Part shown: in pieces, positions 11,076 through 23,984 of the stretch | How positions within the stretch are numbered: position 1 is the first letter of the stretch | How the letters are laid out: each line of letters starts with the position of its first letter | Assembly (NCBI GenBank): GCA_036850595.1 | Contig: CM072154.1 | Span: forward strand, 19,661,330-19,725,329 | Source of the DNA: Rhyacichthys aspro | Lineage: Eukaryota > Chordata > Actinopteri > Gobiiformes > Rhyacichthyidae | Reading direction: 5' to 3' | Length of the DNA: 64,000 nucleotides | Notes under the pieces: model-generated | Seen by the model: the letters and a program-made list of their open reading frames with translations, nothing else | What the model was told of the DNA's origin: nothing | Database searches by the model: none | Position numbers and translations under genes: made by a program

Positions 11076-12246
11076 TCAAAACATGTCCAAATTCAATGAA
11101 TAAAACGACCTGACCTGCAACCATCCAATTCTAAACCCTCAAATCTTCTCAATTTAAAGCAACAATCATAATCTATTATTTCTGTATGAAAACTGATCAA
11201 AAACCACAGGGAAGAAATAAAAAACTTCATGTTAAGCAGTGTTCAACAAGCCTTGAATTTCTGGCATGGACTTCAAGTGGAAAAATAGCACTATTAATCC
11301 TGAAACTAACTAAAAAGGGATTGGGATCACAAGCGAAGCCATTTCAGCACAGACTGTAAATTTGTCACAGCTTTTGTTAACCTTATTACTTCTATTGAGG
11401 GAAAGGATTACAGAATTAAGCTGCATTAGAGCTGAGCCAAAAGCTATTGTTCAAATCTCCAGGAAAACACAACGTACTGTTCGTTATTTAAGACTGAAAA
11501 AGCTCTTTGTCAGGTGCCAACCGCATTTCCAGCTCAAACAAGTCTGAGCCGTTCGTATACATCGGTTAAAGAGGGTGTATCAGATAGAAACCTGTGTTTG
11601 GATTTGAGCGAAGCAAATGTGGAGTAATTATTCCATCAAGTGAAACATTTACATGAACTAAATCACTATTTGTTTAACTTTTTCCGAGCTAATTATGATG
11701 AAGTGGATGGTTTCTGGCGACAGACGGAGCGGGGGCCGGGTCTCGCTGCAGGTCCAGGCAGAACCACCGAGTAAATGCCATTTGACTTTAAGGTATTTTG
11801 TTTAGAAACTCCTCACTCTTCTTTTCAGTTTGTTAAATTTGTGTAGAGCAAAGAATGGAAGAATTAATTTAGAGGCTGCGTGATGTTTAAAGAGTTTGGT
11901 CTAGAGTTTAGCTGTGTTTATAAGAGGTTTATTCTACGGAGGAAAAAACCTGAGGTGGCATTAATCAGACGGCATTTAAAAACAGCCGTTGTTTAAACAC
12001 ATGAATAGTTTCTGATGCGTGTTTATGGTAAGATCTAACCTAGCTTTTGATAATTTACCTGCATAACACACTATGTCTTACATACTGGGCCTGTTTGGAT
12101 CACGGTTAGAGAAAAGCAGAGGTAATCCATTTTAAAAAGCTATTATATACCTTTCCCTACATACACTATACCCGTTTATGTTTGCTCTTCTTCATGTGTT
12201 TAATTGCCCCAAAATGTCTGGTTCAAATGTTTTGGTCTCTTTAAAC

Positions 12247-12709
12247 CAGTGGTGTCAAACTCTAAGTGGTGAGGGGCCACAATAGTTAATAAGAATCCTT
12301 TCTGGGGCCGAAGATGGTGACATTTGGAAGCTTTTCTAAAAATTTGGATGTGAGATTTCATCTTCATTTAAGTCTTTTAACATTAATTTCCTCCTTTTAT
12401 AGAAACTGTTTGTAGTTTGCAGGTTTTTGTTGGACTTGAACAGGTTTAAGTCAGATTTGAACTGGTTTGAGATGGATTTGAATTGGTTTTAATTGGATTT
12501 GAACAGGTTTTAGTTGAATTTGAACAGTTTTTTGTTGAATATGAACAGGTTCTAGTTGAATTTGAACAGGTTTTATTTATCTTTGTAGCAAAAATAAAAT
12601 CTATTAAAACCTAGTGCCAAAAATATCACTTTCCAAATGTGTTGAAGGGCCACATAAAACACTGCAAAGGGCCGCATTTGGCCCCCGGGCCTTGAGTTTG
12701 ACATGTGTG
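12247..12709 (+). mobile_element. Complete hAT-type MITE with perfect 8-bp target duplication
   Basis: The element begins cagtggtgtcaaactc and ends gagtttgacatgtgtg. These are inverted repeats sharing CA and TGTCAAACTC. It is flanked on both sides by the identical octamer CTTTAAAC (12239-12246 and 12710-12717), the size expected of hAT transposases. It is 463 bp with no transposase frame, so it is non-autonomous. The interior holds a run of about eight 20/21-bp minisatellite units and the terminal gggccgcatttggcccccgg segment. Confidence 0.88.
12418..12582 (+). repeat. 20/21-bp minisatellite inside complete hAT MITE
   Basis: Degenerate units of ggttttagttggatttgaaca. Its presence in all three copies of the element shows that it is an integral part of the transposon rather than a later insertion. 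Confidence 0.85.
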
Positions 12710-13404
12710 CTTTAAACGATTAAAATCAGTCAAATGTTATATCAGAAAGGACACAAACATTAATTTAACTGGTGAATCCAAGTGTCTTTCCAAATGTTGT
12801 GTCTGGCAGATATTTTTTGCAACACAAAGCCACTGACTGCACTGACTCTGAGGAAACTGTAACAAAAGTATGACCTAATGTCTAATACTGTTGCAGCAAG
12901 TTGTGCATTTTCCTCTGTGTTTTATTTTGTCTGTGGAGAAACATCTGGACACAGTCTTAGGTCTAAGGTTTTCATCCTTTTTCCGAAAAGCAAACTGTTT
13001 TAAATCAGTGAAAGATTGTGTCTTCCGCCTCAGTTTAAAGAGGGTTGTTTTAATTTCAAGATGGTTTCTTTCACTCATTTAAACCACATTATTCAGACAT
13101 TGCTTTATTAAAAGAAGTGTCCTTTGTCGTTCAGGTGGAGGAGGACTAAAGACAGTATTTCCCTGATATAAATCACTGTAAAAGCACAGACGCAGATTGT
13201 TTCCAGGTTTTAAATCTTACTTTAAAGACAAATCTAAGCATTACTTCTTCTCTTGTTGTCTTCTTGTGGATTTGGTCAAAGCTCTTTCAGCTCTTTCAGC
13301 CTCCTGAGTGTGTTCAAAATCACAAAAGTGTTTAAAAAAAGGATGTAAACACCACAAACTAATATGTAATTAGCACAAGTAAATATTAAGACAAAAGTGT
13401 TGCT

Positions 13405-13439
13405 GTTGACAAGGCAACCTAAACCGGCGCCATGGCAAC
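13405..13439. promoter_or_regulatory. Two adjacent RFX X-box-like motifs
   Basis: GTTGACAAGGCAAC (13405-13418) and GGCGCCATGGCAAC (13426-13439) each resemble the RFX consensus GTTGCCATGGCAAC, with one to two departures. They lie 7 bp apart within intron 2 of the semaphorin gene. This is a candidate intronic enhancer; function is inference only. Confidence 0.35.
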
Positions 13440-14353
13440 AGAAAACTCAAACTGCCCTGTTTTCACTCTTACATTTAATAAACACAATCGTGAATATTGT
13501 AAGTAATTATCGTACAGATGACAATAATAATGACAGTCTGCTTCCATTTAGCTCTAATCTACTTCAGAAGCATTCCTGCCTCGTACTTTATTGCTCCCAT
13601 GGATTATTACAAATCACAGATGTTCACAGATGTCGTAGTGAATTGGATATAAATATCTCGCTGCAACGTCAGATAAATATTGACTTTTGGTGGTAAAAAA
13701 GACTTATGTTGCAGATCTGGATTCATTACCGAGAAGCAGCTGAATAAACCCCAAATACATCAAAAAGCTAATCTTATTTCCTCACTTTCACTGCCTCGAC
13801 TCTGCTCGATGTGGAAAGTGGGCATCACGGTTAACAAATCGACTCCTCGGTGTCATTTATCTCTGGAGCGTTTGTGCCAAAAGAGCTCCCACTCCTACGG
13901 CAAAAGCACTTTGTTTGAGAGGCTTTACGATGAGTTAATGCACAGATTACAGGTAACACACAAAACAAATCAGGCAACAACTCAAAGTAAGCTGCAAAAG
14001 TGAAACTACACAGTCTCAACGTAAACCCTGTTCCTTCCATACTGTCAGGCTTTATTTAGCATTTCTATTTTTAAATTTTAAATACAGGCCGTCATCATTG
14101 ACATAACACAATACACATTTTGCAAAAGACTGCTTGAAATATATTAAAATGTCATGGTTATTACATTTGCCAGCACCACATTTTGTGTGTCGTAAGTATT
14201 TGAACAAACACATGGAGTAAGTCCAGAGAAGATAGATTATAAATGTTAAATATGGAGCCGTGCAGTCTGTTTGGAATTGAAATGAATCTTTTAGAAATAA
14301 TATGTTTAAAAAATAAAAAAATAAAAAAAATCAAGACATTGAGTAACCGTTTT

Positions 14354-14360
14354 CTTTCTT

Positions 14361-14388
<28 letters not shown>
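14354..14388 (+). repeat. Poly-T tract
   Basis: TTTC units followed by 26 T. Confidence 0.95.
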
Positions 14389-14391
<3 letters not shown>

Positions 14392-14398
14392 GGAGCCT

Positions 14399-14424
14399 AT
14401 TTACTATTTACTATTTACTATTTA
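14399..14424 (+). repeat. (TATTTAC)n heptanucleotide repeat
   Basis: About three and a half units directly after the poly-T tract. Confidence 0.85.
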
Positions 14425-14990
14425 AACTCAAAATCCAATCATTTCTGGAGTGATTTGAGATTTGAGTCATGTTTGTGGGAGATTAGGCTCATTTGCTAGT
14501 TCAGTTGTAGTTTTCATAATAAAATAAAAGCAGTATGTTGTGTTTGTTGGGGAAGGGAAGATGGTTTCAATTACAGCCGCTTTGACATTTTTACAATTAA
14601 ATTTCACTTTATATTATATTATATTTGATAAACACATGAGAAAAGTTATTGTAAGCTGCAGTAGTAAGTGATTTTATTGGTTTAGAAAGCTGCAAAACAA
14701 CAGGAAACAATGATCTTTTGCTGTTTTTATCCCGCCGTTGGAAATGTACTGTAAAGCAGTGGGAAACACACATAACTCATACTTGATTTATTAAAGTATG
14801 AGAGTTCAATGTGAAACTAAACTCTTAAAACACCTGTTTCTTCAAGTCATAGATCGTAAAACAGAACGAGACCACTCACTGCGTTGGTATAACACAAAAA
14901 TGATGAATGTACGGACTAAAACTGACTCTTATCATCCATCATCTGAACAGGACTCGTCTTTTATACACGACCCGAGTGTAAGTGTCCCAC

Positions 14991-15151
14991 CTCTTTGGAC
15001 TCGCTGCCGGTGGGTCCCAGCAGCAGTGAATACAGGATGTCCTTCCCTCCGAGGAACAGCCGGTCGCGGTACTCGTCCAGAAACACGGCAGAGAGAGACA
15101 GCTGTCCGTGGTGACCGCTGAAGACCGTCGACCTGTTGGTGGACAGCAGGT
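14991..15151 (-). CDS. sema3g: Semaphorin 3G-like, second coding exon (start of sema domain)
   Basis: The 161-bp exon is bounded by acceptor tctccacag at 15152 and donor GAG|GTGGGA at 14990. After the split Asp it encodes 53 residues beginning LLSTNRSTVFSGHHGQLSL and containing AVFLDEYRDRLFLGGKDILY, ending GSESKE. The D-E-x-x-x-R-L-(F/Y)-(L/V)-G-(G/A)-K-D pattern is the conserved first blade strand of sema domains. LDEYRDRLFLGG and the NRS sequon (potential N-glycosylation) point to SEMA3G rather than 3A-3F, by recollection of those proteins. Only this frame is consistent with the splice phases; the longer frames overlapping it on the same strand are shadows. Introns on either side are 20.6 kb (upstream) and 8.2 kb (downstream). 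Confidence 0.93.
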
Positions 15152-17454
15152 CTGTGGAGAGGACAGAGCAGAGGCTGAGCCAGGACGTCCCACAGACAGG
15201 AAGGGCAATACCTGACAGACAACTAAAGGGGATTATAAAATGATATCACAGTGTGGCTTATTCTGTTGCACATATGAACGTAAAAAATGATCGAAGATGG
15301 AGTTTTTCTGTTTCTCAAACCAAATAAGAGTGGATCAGGCTGTTTATTGATCGTTTCTAGGGTAATGTTGGCAAGGGTTTCAAAAAGGGAGACCGAATAA
15401 ACACGGAGAACTCAGTGTGGAGTCAGTGTCCAGACTTTGAATCGCATTAACACCTGTGTTAACATAGTTCTCCATGTCCTTCCTGGGTATATAAAAATAA
15501 ACTGGGCTATTCAATTACTAATTTAATTGGGGCTGATTTAAAAACCAAAGACTTGCCTGGAACAGAAATATTTCGTCTCAAAGCGAACATTGTGTGTGGA
15601 AGGATCATTAGTGGTTGCTTCAATCTTGAGCCTGACTTCTTGCCTTTGCTCAAACACATCTGCAATCAAGGAACCACTTCCAATGACACATCTTTACTCC
15701 AGTGTTAATGTACAACTATTTCTAGGTTTATTGTCGGCTCATTTTGACAGAGTTACACTGTTGTTCTCTTCTTTCTGTTCAGGTGTGCCCCAAATATTGA
15801 ATAAGTCTGAACTAATGTCAGTCGACTGTTCGCTGAAAAACATTAAGAATTGGAAAGAAAGACACGTATGAAAAAAAAAGTCTCAGACGGAATGATCCTG
15901 GTTGAATAAACGTTTAAATAAAATGAGCTTTTTGTGAATAGACTACATGTTCATACTACTGTGAATGAATTTGACTGTGAATAGTTGTCTAAAGGAATCT
16001 CTAGTTTGCCCCGGTGCTAATTTGCAGTATTCATTAAAATGTACAACATAAAAACACAACAAAAACTCTCATTTACGAGGCTGGTTACAGTAGGAATAAA
16101 GTACTTTGTGCCCTGATTACAGCAGTGGATGGCGAGGAAAAGTTTGAATTACTTACTGACCTGACCTTAAACAAATTATTAAGGTCACTCAAGGGTCTAC
16201 CAGCAATTTAGCAACGTCAGTATTGTTTTTTAGACTTGAATTTGGCTGCAATTAACCAGTGTGTATCCTTTAACATGCACAAAACTGATAAAATAAGTTT
16301 CAGTTCATCACAACCAATGAAGGATAAGTGATCTAATGAAAATAAATAAATGAAATTGGGTCTGTGCATTGAGATAAGTTACTTCCTATCCCAGAAAGTA
16401 GAGTATTCTTTGCATTACTAGACATACATGACTTTAATCAAAACCAAAAAAACACAAAAAAAAACACTCATCTGATCAGTGTGTGCCCTATTCCCTCAAC
16501 ACTCCCTAAAACAAATGAGACAGTGCTACTGAGACAGACCCCTGATCCCGGTCTAAGTGGGTCTGGATCAGAGGGAGACGTGCACCTGGCTCCGCTCGGA
16601 TCTGACAGAAGCTTCAAAGTCAAAAGGTTGATGGTCCAACTCTGCGGGAGGCGTGCAGTCAGGGTTGAAGTGAAGTTCATGGAGGCGCGGGGTGCCTCTG
16701 ATCTGACGCGTTATCCTGCACTTACAAACCCAGACTCAGAGAAAACTGGGGATGATTTAATGTTTTATATATTTCATTCCAGTTTTACTCAATGACGAAG
16801 ATGAAGACAGCAGCGTTTTCTGAAGTAATCTAAGGTTTGTAATTAAAACAAACACGGTAAGTCGTATATCTATTGTGATGTAAACACTGGGAACTGTCAA
16901 ATCTTCTCTAGATATTTATAAAAATGTGTACTGTTCATTGTTTTACCGTATTCAAATTATTGTCCACCATCCAACCACTGTGTACATTACAAAAACAAGC
17001 TATTAGACTAGTTTATAAGGTTGGATATAGAGATCATACAATTATTTAACAGTTTTAAATGCAAAAACACTAAAATGAATGGATCTAATAACATTTAAAA
17101 CTGCTCAGACTATGTACAAAGCAAGAAACAATATACTTCCAGTCAATATATAAAACATGTTCAAGGAAAGGGAGGGAGAGGCACTGAACTTTAAAGAAAA
17201 AAGAAAGAAAAGGGATAAAAGGGGGTAGGAATAAATAAGCTATGTTTCTTTTCTCTCTGTTTGTTCGAAATAAATATATATATTCATTCATTCAAAATGT
17301 CTTCTTCTCTCTGCGTTAACGACAGATTTGTAATCCAGCCCCATGTTTGAAAGCCATACATTAAGTTTTGGTGATGGAGTTGTTCCATAGACTGAGGCTG
17401 CGACCTAAAAGCTTGTACTTTTCCAGTTTTTCTCCCACATCCGACACTCTTCTC

Positions 17455-17725
17455 CTGTCAGCGCCGCGGAGAGACGAGGAGAGACGTGTCGGCGTGAGCC
17501 AAGCCTTCGCCGGAGAAGAAGCTGTTTGACTAAATCGATTCTCTGTCTACGTCTCATCACTCGTCTGACGCGGTTGTTATTCCTCTCGCTCCGTTTCACT
17601 CTGTCAAACGGCATACAAACACCAACACGCGGTAGAAAAACAGTCGGTGAGGCGTTTCAGTCGGCACTCAGCAGAGCATTGAGTGAGTCTAACGGAGGGC
17701 CCCACGTTCGGCGACACCTTGTCCG
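17455..17725. promoter_or_regulatory. CpG-dense patch in intron 1
   Basis: By hand count it has roughly 27 CpG dinucleotides in about 270 bp, whereas neighbouring kilobases are AT-rich and CpG-poor. It may be an unmethylated regulatory island or an alternative promoter on the minus strand. No TATA box or initiator was identified. The frames through it are Arg-rich and unconvincing. Confidence 0.4.
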
Positions 17726-20213
17726 ACTCTGAGGCTTCACAAACAAACACTGAAACTGAGGACAGAGGGTGGTTTTTTTTTCCCCCAAGAAGTATACGCG
17801 TTCCAAAGCAGACAGAGTAACACCTCCTTCTATAATGACTCTTTTATCCATCAAATTAAAGGCAAATTTCACCACAAAAACAGCAATCAGTAGCCTGTTT
17901 TATACAGATGAATTGTGGCACAAAATTATTATTATTGATCAGTTTAGTTTTAGTTTTGTCTCACTTTAACAGAAAAAAACTGACATATTCTGTAGCTGAA
18001 CAATGGACAATTAGCACTAAATGACATATTTTGGTGTAAAACAGTGCCTTTTAACCATTTTATTCATCTTCATTTTAAAAGGACGACGTCTAAAGATGCA
18101 GAATTCTCAAAACCACATCTTCCTGAATCATCTTTGTTATAAGACCTAGCTCATACAAAAAATGGCGGCTTCACTGTCACATTATTTCATGTCACTTTAT
18201 TCTTTCAGTCTCTACTGTCGCCTACTGATATTGGCTCAAATACTGCAGTAGATAAAAGTGTATTTATGTTGAACTTATTTAAAAGTGTACAAGTCTAAAC
18301 TGTATCCTTTACCTCTTTTTTTTACAAAAACACAGGAAACTAGTAAGTTTCCAAAAGGCAGTAGCTCACAATCCGAAGAATTAATTATTTATTTGTTGCT
18401 AATTTTGGTTTGTAGTCTTGTTTAAGGTTTTGGCTTTTTTCTTATTGTGCTTCTTAACTTACAACTGTATGTACAATTAGAAAATGCACACACACCATTT
18501 ACTTCAAGCTATTTCACATATTTCCTCCAAGTCTTCAAAATGAAAACCAACAGGGGATTTCTCTCTGGCGATTCTTCTGGCCACATAATCCTCCACTCAG
18601 AAAGAAAAGTTTCAGGACTGGAATAATTGAAACGGTTTCCTAAGTCAAAATATGCAAAACTTTTAAACTAATGCAGGAGAAATAATGAGAGACACAATGA
18701 GAAACTTCTGCAGCGGAGATAAAAGAAAAGGGTTGGAGCAAGTCACTGTGGCGTTCAGCTGCTGCTTAGCCTCGGAAAATAATGGGGCAGAAAAAGCCAC
18801 AAGGCACAGAGCTCCTGCAGCGATGTCTGATGGATTTATTGGGCCTGGCACGAGAAGCAGAGACGATGATGAAAAGGGAGAAGGAGATAAGCCCTTGGAC
18901 TGTTTCACATTATTACCAGTGTGTGTCATACTTGGAAAGTTTGTGCCAAATGTTGTTCTACTCACTCAAGTCTGAAATTATTTGATATTTCAGCTCGAAT
19001 ACCCACAAAGTTAGAGTTTGTATGATAGTGAATAAAAAAACGTGTAAGTGATAACAATGGACAGCAGTGTAATAGTTCTTTTGTGTATTTACTGTTGAAG
19101 AATGTGACAGCAGCTCTTTCTACGCAGCTCCTAATATAACCTTTGACCTCACAGCGAGTGATGAAAACTGTGATTAAACAGACAATTTGACAACAATTGT
19201 TTAACTATGAACGTATCGTGACACTTCTGGTGCGTTCAAGTGTTTCTCGAGCGGTCGGAGTTTTCAAAAAGAAAGTTTACATGCTTCAGAAAGTCAAAAT
19301 AATCCTGAGTTATGAGTGTGTTATGTGTTTTTACTCTAACAGCTCCTGAGTGACTCTGAACCCTGCTGAAAATGCATTTATTTAAAAAGAAAAAAAAAGG
19401 TTTTCTCTTGTCCGCGTCTTCTTTTGTTTTTGTGAATCTACGAGAATTACAAACCAATCATCTTCCTTTGTGTTTAGCTGTCTGTGTTACTAGTCGATGT
19501 ACATGATTTAAGGCTGACATAGACTTGACCTTTCACCTCTCTCTGTGAATGCAGTTCATTTGTTTTATTCACAAACGCTGATCCTCCGACGCACAGGTCT
19601 GTTTGATTCCTTCCTCCTTTCACTGAGTCTCATAAATCCCAGCGTGATACACAAGTCTCCCACAAATATGTAGCACACTAACGCCACATCTGTCCGTGAG
19701 CAGATGTGGTGGAGGTGAATGACAGCTCCCAGGAGGCACTTGTGACTGATGCACCTCTGAGCATCTCTACATCCATCTTTACATCAAGCCTCCATCTTTC
19801 TGAAACATCCATCTCCTCTTCTTCTCTGGCAACAACTTGGTGTCATATGATCCTTGTATATGCTCCTGCCCAAAGTCTTCCTGGTCATTATTTGTATTAA
19901 TATTGGTTTCCCTTTCCTAGCTCCCTTTTGGCCAGACTGGAGAAGCAAGATTATAAAGCAGGAGGAGGCGGACTTTCTCGTCACATCCCTTTCCCCGAAG
20001 TAGTTTCAGTTTGAAGACTCAGCCTCTTTTAATTGAGCAAAAGAGCAGTTGTCCTTCTCTTTATGTTATTACTTTCTTATCTCGAACATTGATTTCAGCG
20101 ACTGTAACAGCAGGACAGCAACATCTCCTGCATAAACAGCAATACATGCCACTCAAGTTGTGTTTCTATGAGATATTTACCACATTTGAGGCTAACTTTT
20201 GGAACTTCGAAGG

Positions 20214-20242
20214 TAGAAGAAGAAGAAGAAGGAGAAGAAGAG
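20214..20242 (+). repeat. (AGA)n microsatellite
   Basis: About nine AGA/AGG units. Confidence 0.9.
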
Positions 20243-23200
20243 CATTGCTTCCAGTTTATTATCAGGTCACTGAACTTTAAACTTGTAGAGCAGCTCCAGT
20301 TTCAACATTTAAGAGGCAAGTTGTGTTTCATTTAAAGACACATAGACGGTAAATTAAATCATTTTAATTCAGTAACACACTGACTGGATCCAACTGGTTT
20401 AACATTTAGACTTCTTTCTTCTTGTAATATGAACATTGTTTATCGCCAAACCCAAGGGTTTACCAAAGTGTGATCGTAGGTTTGTTTGGAACAAAGTCTT
20501 TTTTTTTTTTTTGCAGAGGCTTTGGTTACTTGTATTTCCATATTTGTTCATCTTCTGTTTGTTTCATGCTCTCAAACTTCATTTTTTTTCTTTGGCTTTC
20601 TCAACACAGAGAAAGCCAACAAAACCAATAAGGCCTTTTTAAAATCAAACCCAGTGGACTTGTTTTAGTGTAGAAGTATTCTTGAAAAAAGTTAAGTCAA
20701 CATACAAATAGTTTCTGGATTAAGTGATTTTAGACTAGTTCATCACTCTGTCACTGCATACTTTGTTAATCCAATCAGACACCTCCATGTTTATTCATAA
20801 GTAACTATATTTTTACTTTTATTCTCTGCTCATTCTTGTCGTCAGTGAATAAAATGAAGTCGTTTTGAAACATATCTCAGATTTCTCCACTGTCTTTCAT
20901 TCCCCAGTGCTCTCTCTCTCACGTCTGCATCACTCTATACATCCTCACCGCGTCCACAGGGAAACGTCTACATCTGTCTTTAATGTATCTTATTTCCCAG
21001 CAGGCATCGGGCCAGCTCCGAGGCGACAGGCGAAGCTGCATCTGGTTTCACTGGAGGTGTCAAAGCCCGGTAAAAGACGTGCGTGCTGTTGTTTCTTCCC
21101 TGTTTACAGTGCTCTGCTGCGTCAGGGCTCGACCGCCGCCGCCGCTGAAAGATCAGTTGATTATTTGTGTCTTTACATCACTCTTTCATCACCGCTCGAT
21201 GAAATGTGATTAAACAAAGCGGGCACTGGGATCGAGCTTTCATCTGCGAACAGAGGAGGGAGATGTGTGACTTGAACTTTTGACCCAACTGAGGAATATC
21301 TTTATTAAAAACTGTTGATAGATTTGTTTTCAGGTGTGAAGGCTGTTGCTGCACATGCTTTTATCCCGAGGCATGAAGATTTAGCCGCTTTATGTACAGC
21401 CAAACTAGCTTCCACTGTAAAAAAGACTCTTTATTTACAGTAAATACAATCATAGAGCAACAGTACATAGCTGTATATGGAAATAATATGTAAAAAAACC
21501 ACAATCTGTTCTTTTAAACGCAACATTTTCATGACATTAATGGAAAATAACAGATATAGCTGATGCTTTACTGTAAAATCCAATCTTCTATCCAATCTAA
21601 TGCATCTTTACAACATGCTTTTTTTTCTATATTGCAACTGGCAGCTTATTTTAGCCTAAATTTGACTTATTAGCAAAAAAACCCAGCTTTTTTTATATAT
21701 AAATGCACAGTTTGTTAACATTACAAGGGTCTACTAATTGTCGTTACTTCTTCAAGCTTCTACAAACAAATACTGATCCCATATTTTGAAATCAGCATAA
21801 AATATGTTAAAAAAAATCCGGTACAACTGGAAACAAAAGCAAACGTGTGCGGCCCAACACATCTTTCATGAACAAATTGGGCCCAGCAGCCTGTAATCTG
21901 CGCTAAGCTTCATAAGACACTGTTGTACACCCACTGGTTACACTCAGAGGCGATAGTATCTGTTTGTGTTGGCTTACTGTGACACATCTGAAGCCTATTA
22001 GACCCCAGAGCCGCCCGGATCCCACACAGATGCCATCATGAATCAATAAGTCACGCTTTCCTCGGATCTATCTTCTCAGCCACTGTCAGTCTCCTCTCCA
22101 AACACTGACGTTTTGTTTTGCCGAGCGCCGACACGCAAACGCGATCTGGTACGAGCAAATAGCGCCTCATTACACTCATTACAGCGCTCCCGGGGTTTCA
22201 TTACATCCCAGCTGTATATTGTTGAAGAAAGAAGAGTATTTGAGGAATCTGCTGAGTACACAACGAGTGGTCCCACTGCGGTTCTCCCACTCACCTTCAT
22301 CTCCACAGTCTCTTTGTTCCCACAATGCACCAGTTCTCTGTAGTTTCCTCCTCTTATAAAACTCAAGTGTTTGAAGGAGATTTTGTAAAAGTCCAGTGCA
22401 TGTATTTTCTAAATCAAAATAGTTGTGCATTCTTTGGTAAATCTATGTTATTACTGTGTAGATTTATATCTTTTTAAAGCTGCAATTTTAAGCTGTATTT
22501 TCCATCTTAGGTCAAATTGTTCTTTATGTGTAATATTTAAAGTAAAAACAACAAATTCAACAAAGCCTGAGCAACAAGATGCTATAGTTTAGATATTTAA
22601 CATTAGTAACAGTGGAGTTCATTCACAAAAGCTATGTTCTTTTCTTCTTCATGAGCTGTAACCCTTTGCAGAAAAAGCCAAACCCTCTTCTTTTCCAGAT
22701 TTGACTGTTTCCATAAATTTCTTTTGTGATTCTTCTGAAACAACTATAGATGCAAGTAGATATAACCCTCCATATTATAGCTTAACTCACACCTTTATTT
22801 GTTATAATTTTCGGGATTGTGATGAGGATGTTATTATCAGACAAAATAGAGAATAAAATAAATAACTTCCACGCCTTGTAAAAGATTTGCCTCAAAAATA
22901 CATTAACTTTTTATTAAAAGATACAAAAAAAGGGTCGCTATAGATTTTATTGAAGTCAGTCCGTTCAAATATTAAGACTTTGTGGTAGTCCATAGGAATT
23001 TAGTGAAAAACGGGACAAAAACCACAACGTAAATGTCCAACGTAGCATTAAAAGGTAATAAAAAAATAAGAAATAAAACAAAACCAAATTACCCTAAACC
23101 AGAACGTTAAATTGGTCGTGATTTTTATGAAAAATACGTCCCAAGTAAAAAAGTACACATAGTAATGTAGTTAAAGTACATGAGAGCTGTACTTCCCTGA

Positions 23201-23984
23201 GCTTCTCTCACAGTTTGCAGCTCTGTCTCATTAAATCATCACAAGTTTGTTTTTCTTCCTGATTTGGCTGCACTGACTCTGACGGCTATTAATGACTGTG
23301 TGTGAACCAATAAACAACATTAAAAGGTCTTAGATTGTGTCTCTGATAACTGTCCAGCGTTGTCCGTAAATGGTTTGTCAGATTCTTGCGTCCAGTTATT
23401 TAGACAGTGTCCATTAGCAGCTAATACACATCTGCTCAGATAAGAGATAATGTGCCTAATCCGCTTTGATCCCGGATGAAACTCACGAGAGACGGAGACA
23501 GATAAGTGGTGACAGAGTAAACCCTGGGATTTCCTACAACCTGTTCCTGTCTCTCACGGGACATCGAGCTTCAAAAACCAAACCAGTCCAACTCAGCCAC
23601 ATACCAGTCCCTTCTCGTTCCCAAGACCTCCAGATGTGTGTCTTTGTTCCAATTACTCTGATCTCTGAGGACTTGAGTTGGGTTTTAAGAGAGCAGAACC
23701 AATGGGTGAATAACTGTCCATGAACGCAACTGGGTAGATTAGAAATAAGAAAAAAGAGGGTAGTACCAACAACTGCCTCTGGACTGAAGCAATAAGACAG
23801 ACAAACTCAAGGCCCAGGGGTCAAATGTGGCCCTTTGCAATGTTTAATGTGGCCCTTCAATACATTTAACAGGTCATATTTTTGGTACTACATTTTAACT
23901 GGATTTGAACAGGTTTTAGATGGACTTAAATCCGATTAATTTGATTTGTTCATGAAATTAAGCCAGTTTCTGCTACAAAGATGT

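Larger units (their letters stand above)
6822..14990 (-). other. sema3g: Intron 2 of the semaphorin gene
   Basis: It begins (minus strand) at GTGGGA 14990 and ends at CTATAG 6822. Individually listed inside are (CAG)10, the AAAAT/AAATT compound microsatellite, a TTCTA microsatellite, three hAT-like elements, X-box-like sites and a poly-T tract. No additional exon was recognised. The remaining stretches (8.0-9.2 kb, 9.3-10.0 kb, 11.1-12.2 kb, 12.7-14.3 kb) are unique-looking AT-rich sequence in which I see nothing definite. Confidence 0.8.

Noticed and set aside
14932..15222. 96- and 89-codon minus-strand frames overlapping the second semaphorin exon
   Set aside because: They are shadows in the wrong frames; the real reading (DEYRDRLFLGGKD) is the third minus frame bounded by splice sites.
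20592..20619. 11-bp perfect hairpin TTGGCTTTCTC / GAGAAAGCCAA
   Set aside because: A stem this short with a 6-nt loop is not surprising by chance in 64 kb, and it sits in T-rich low-complexity sequence.
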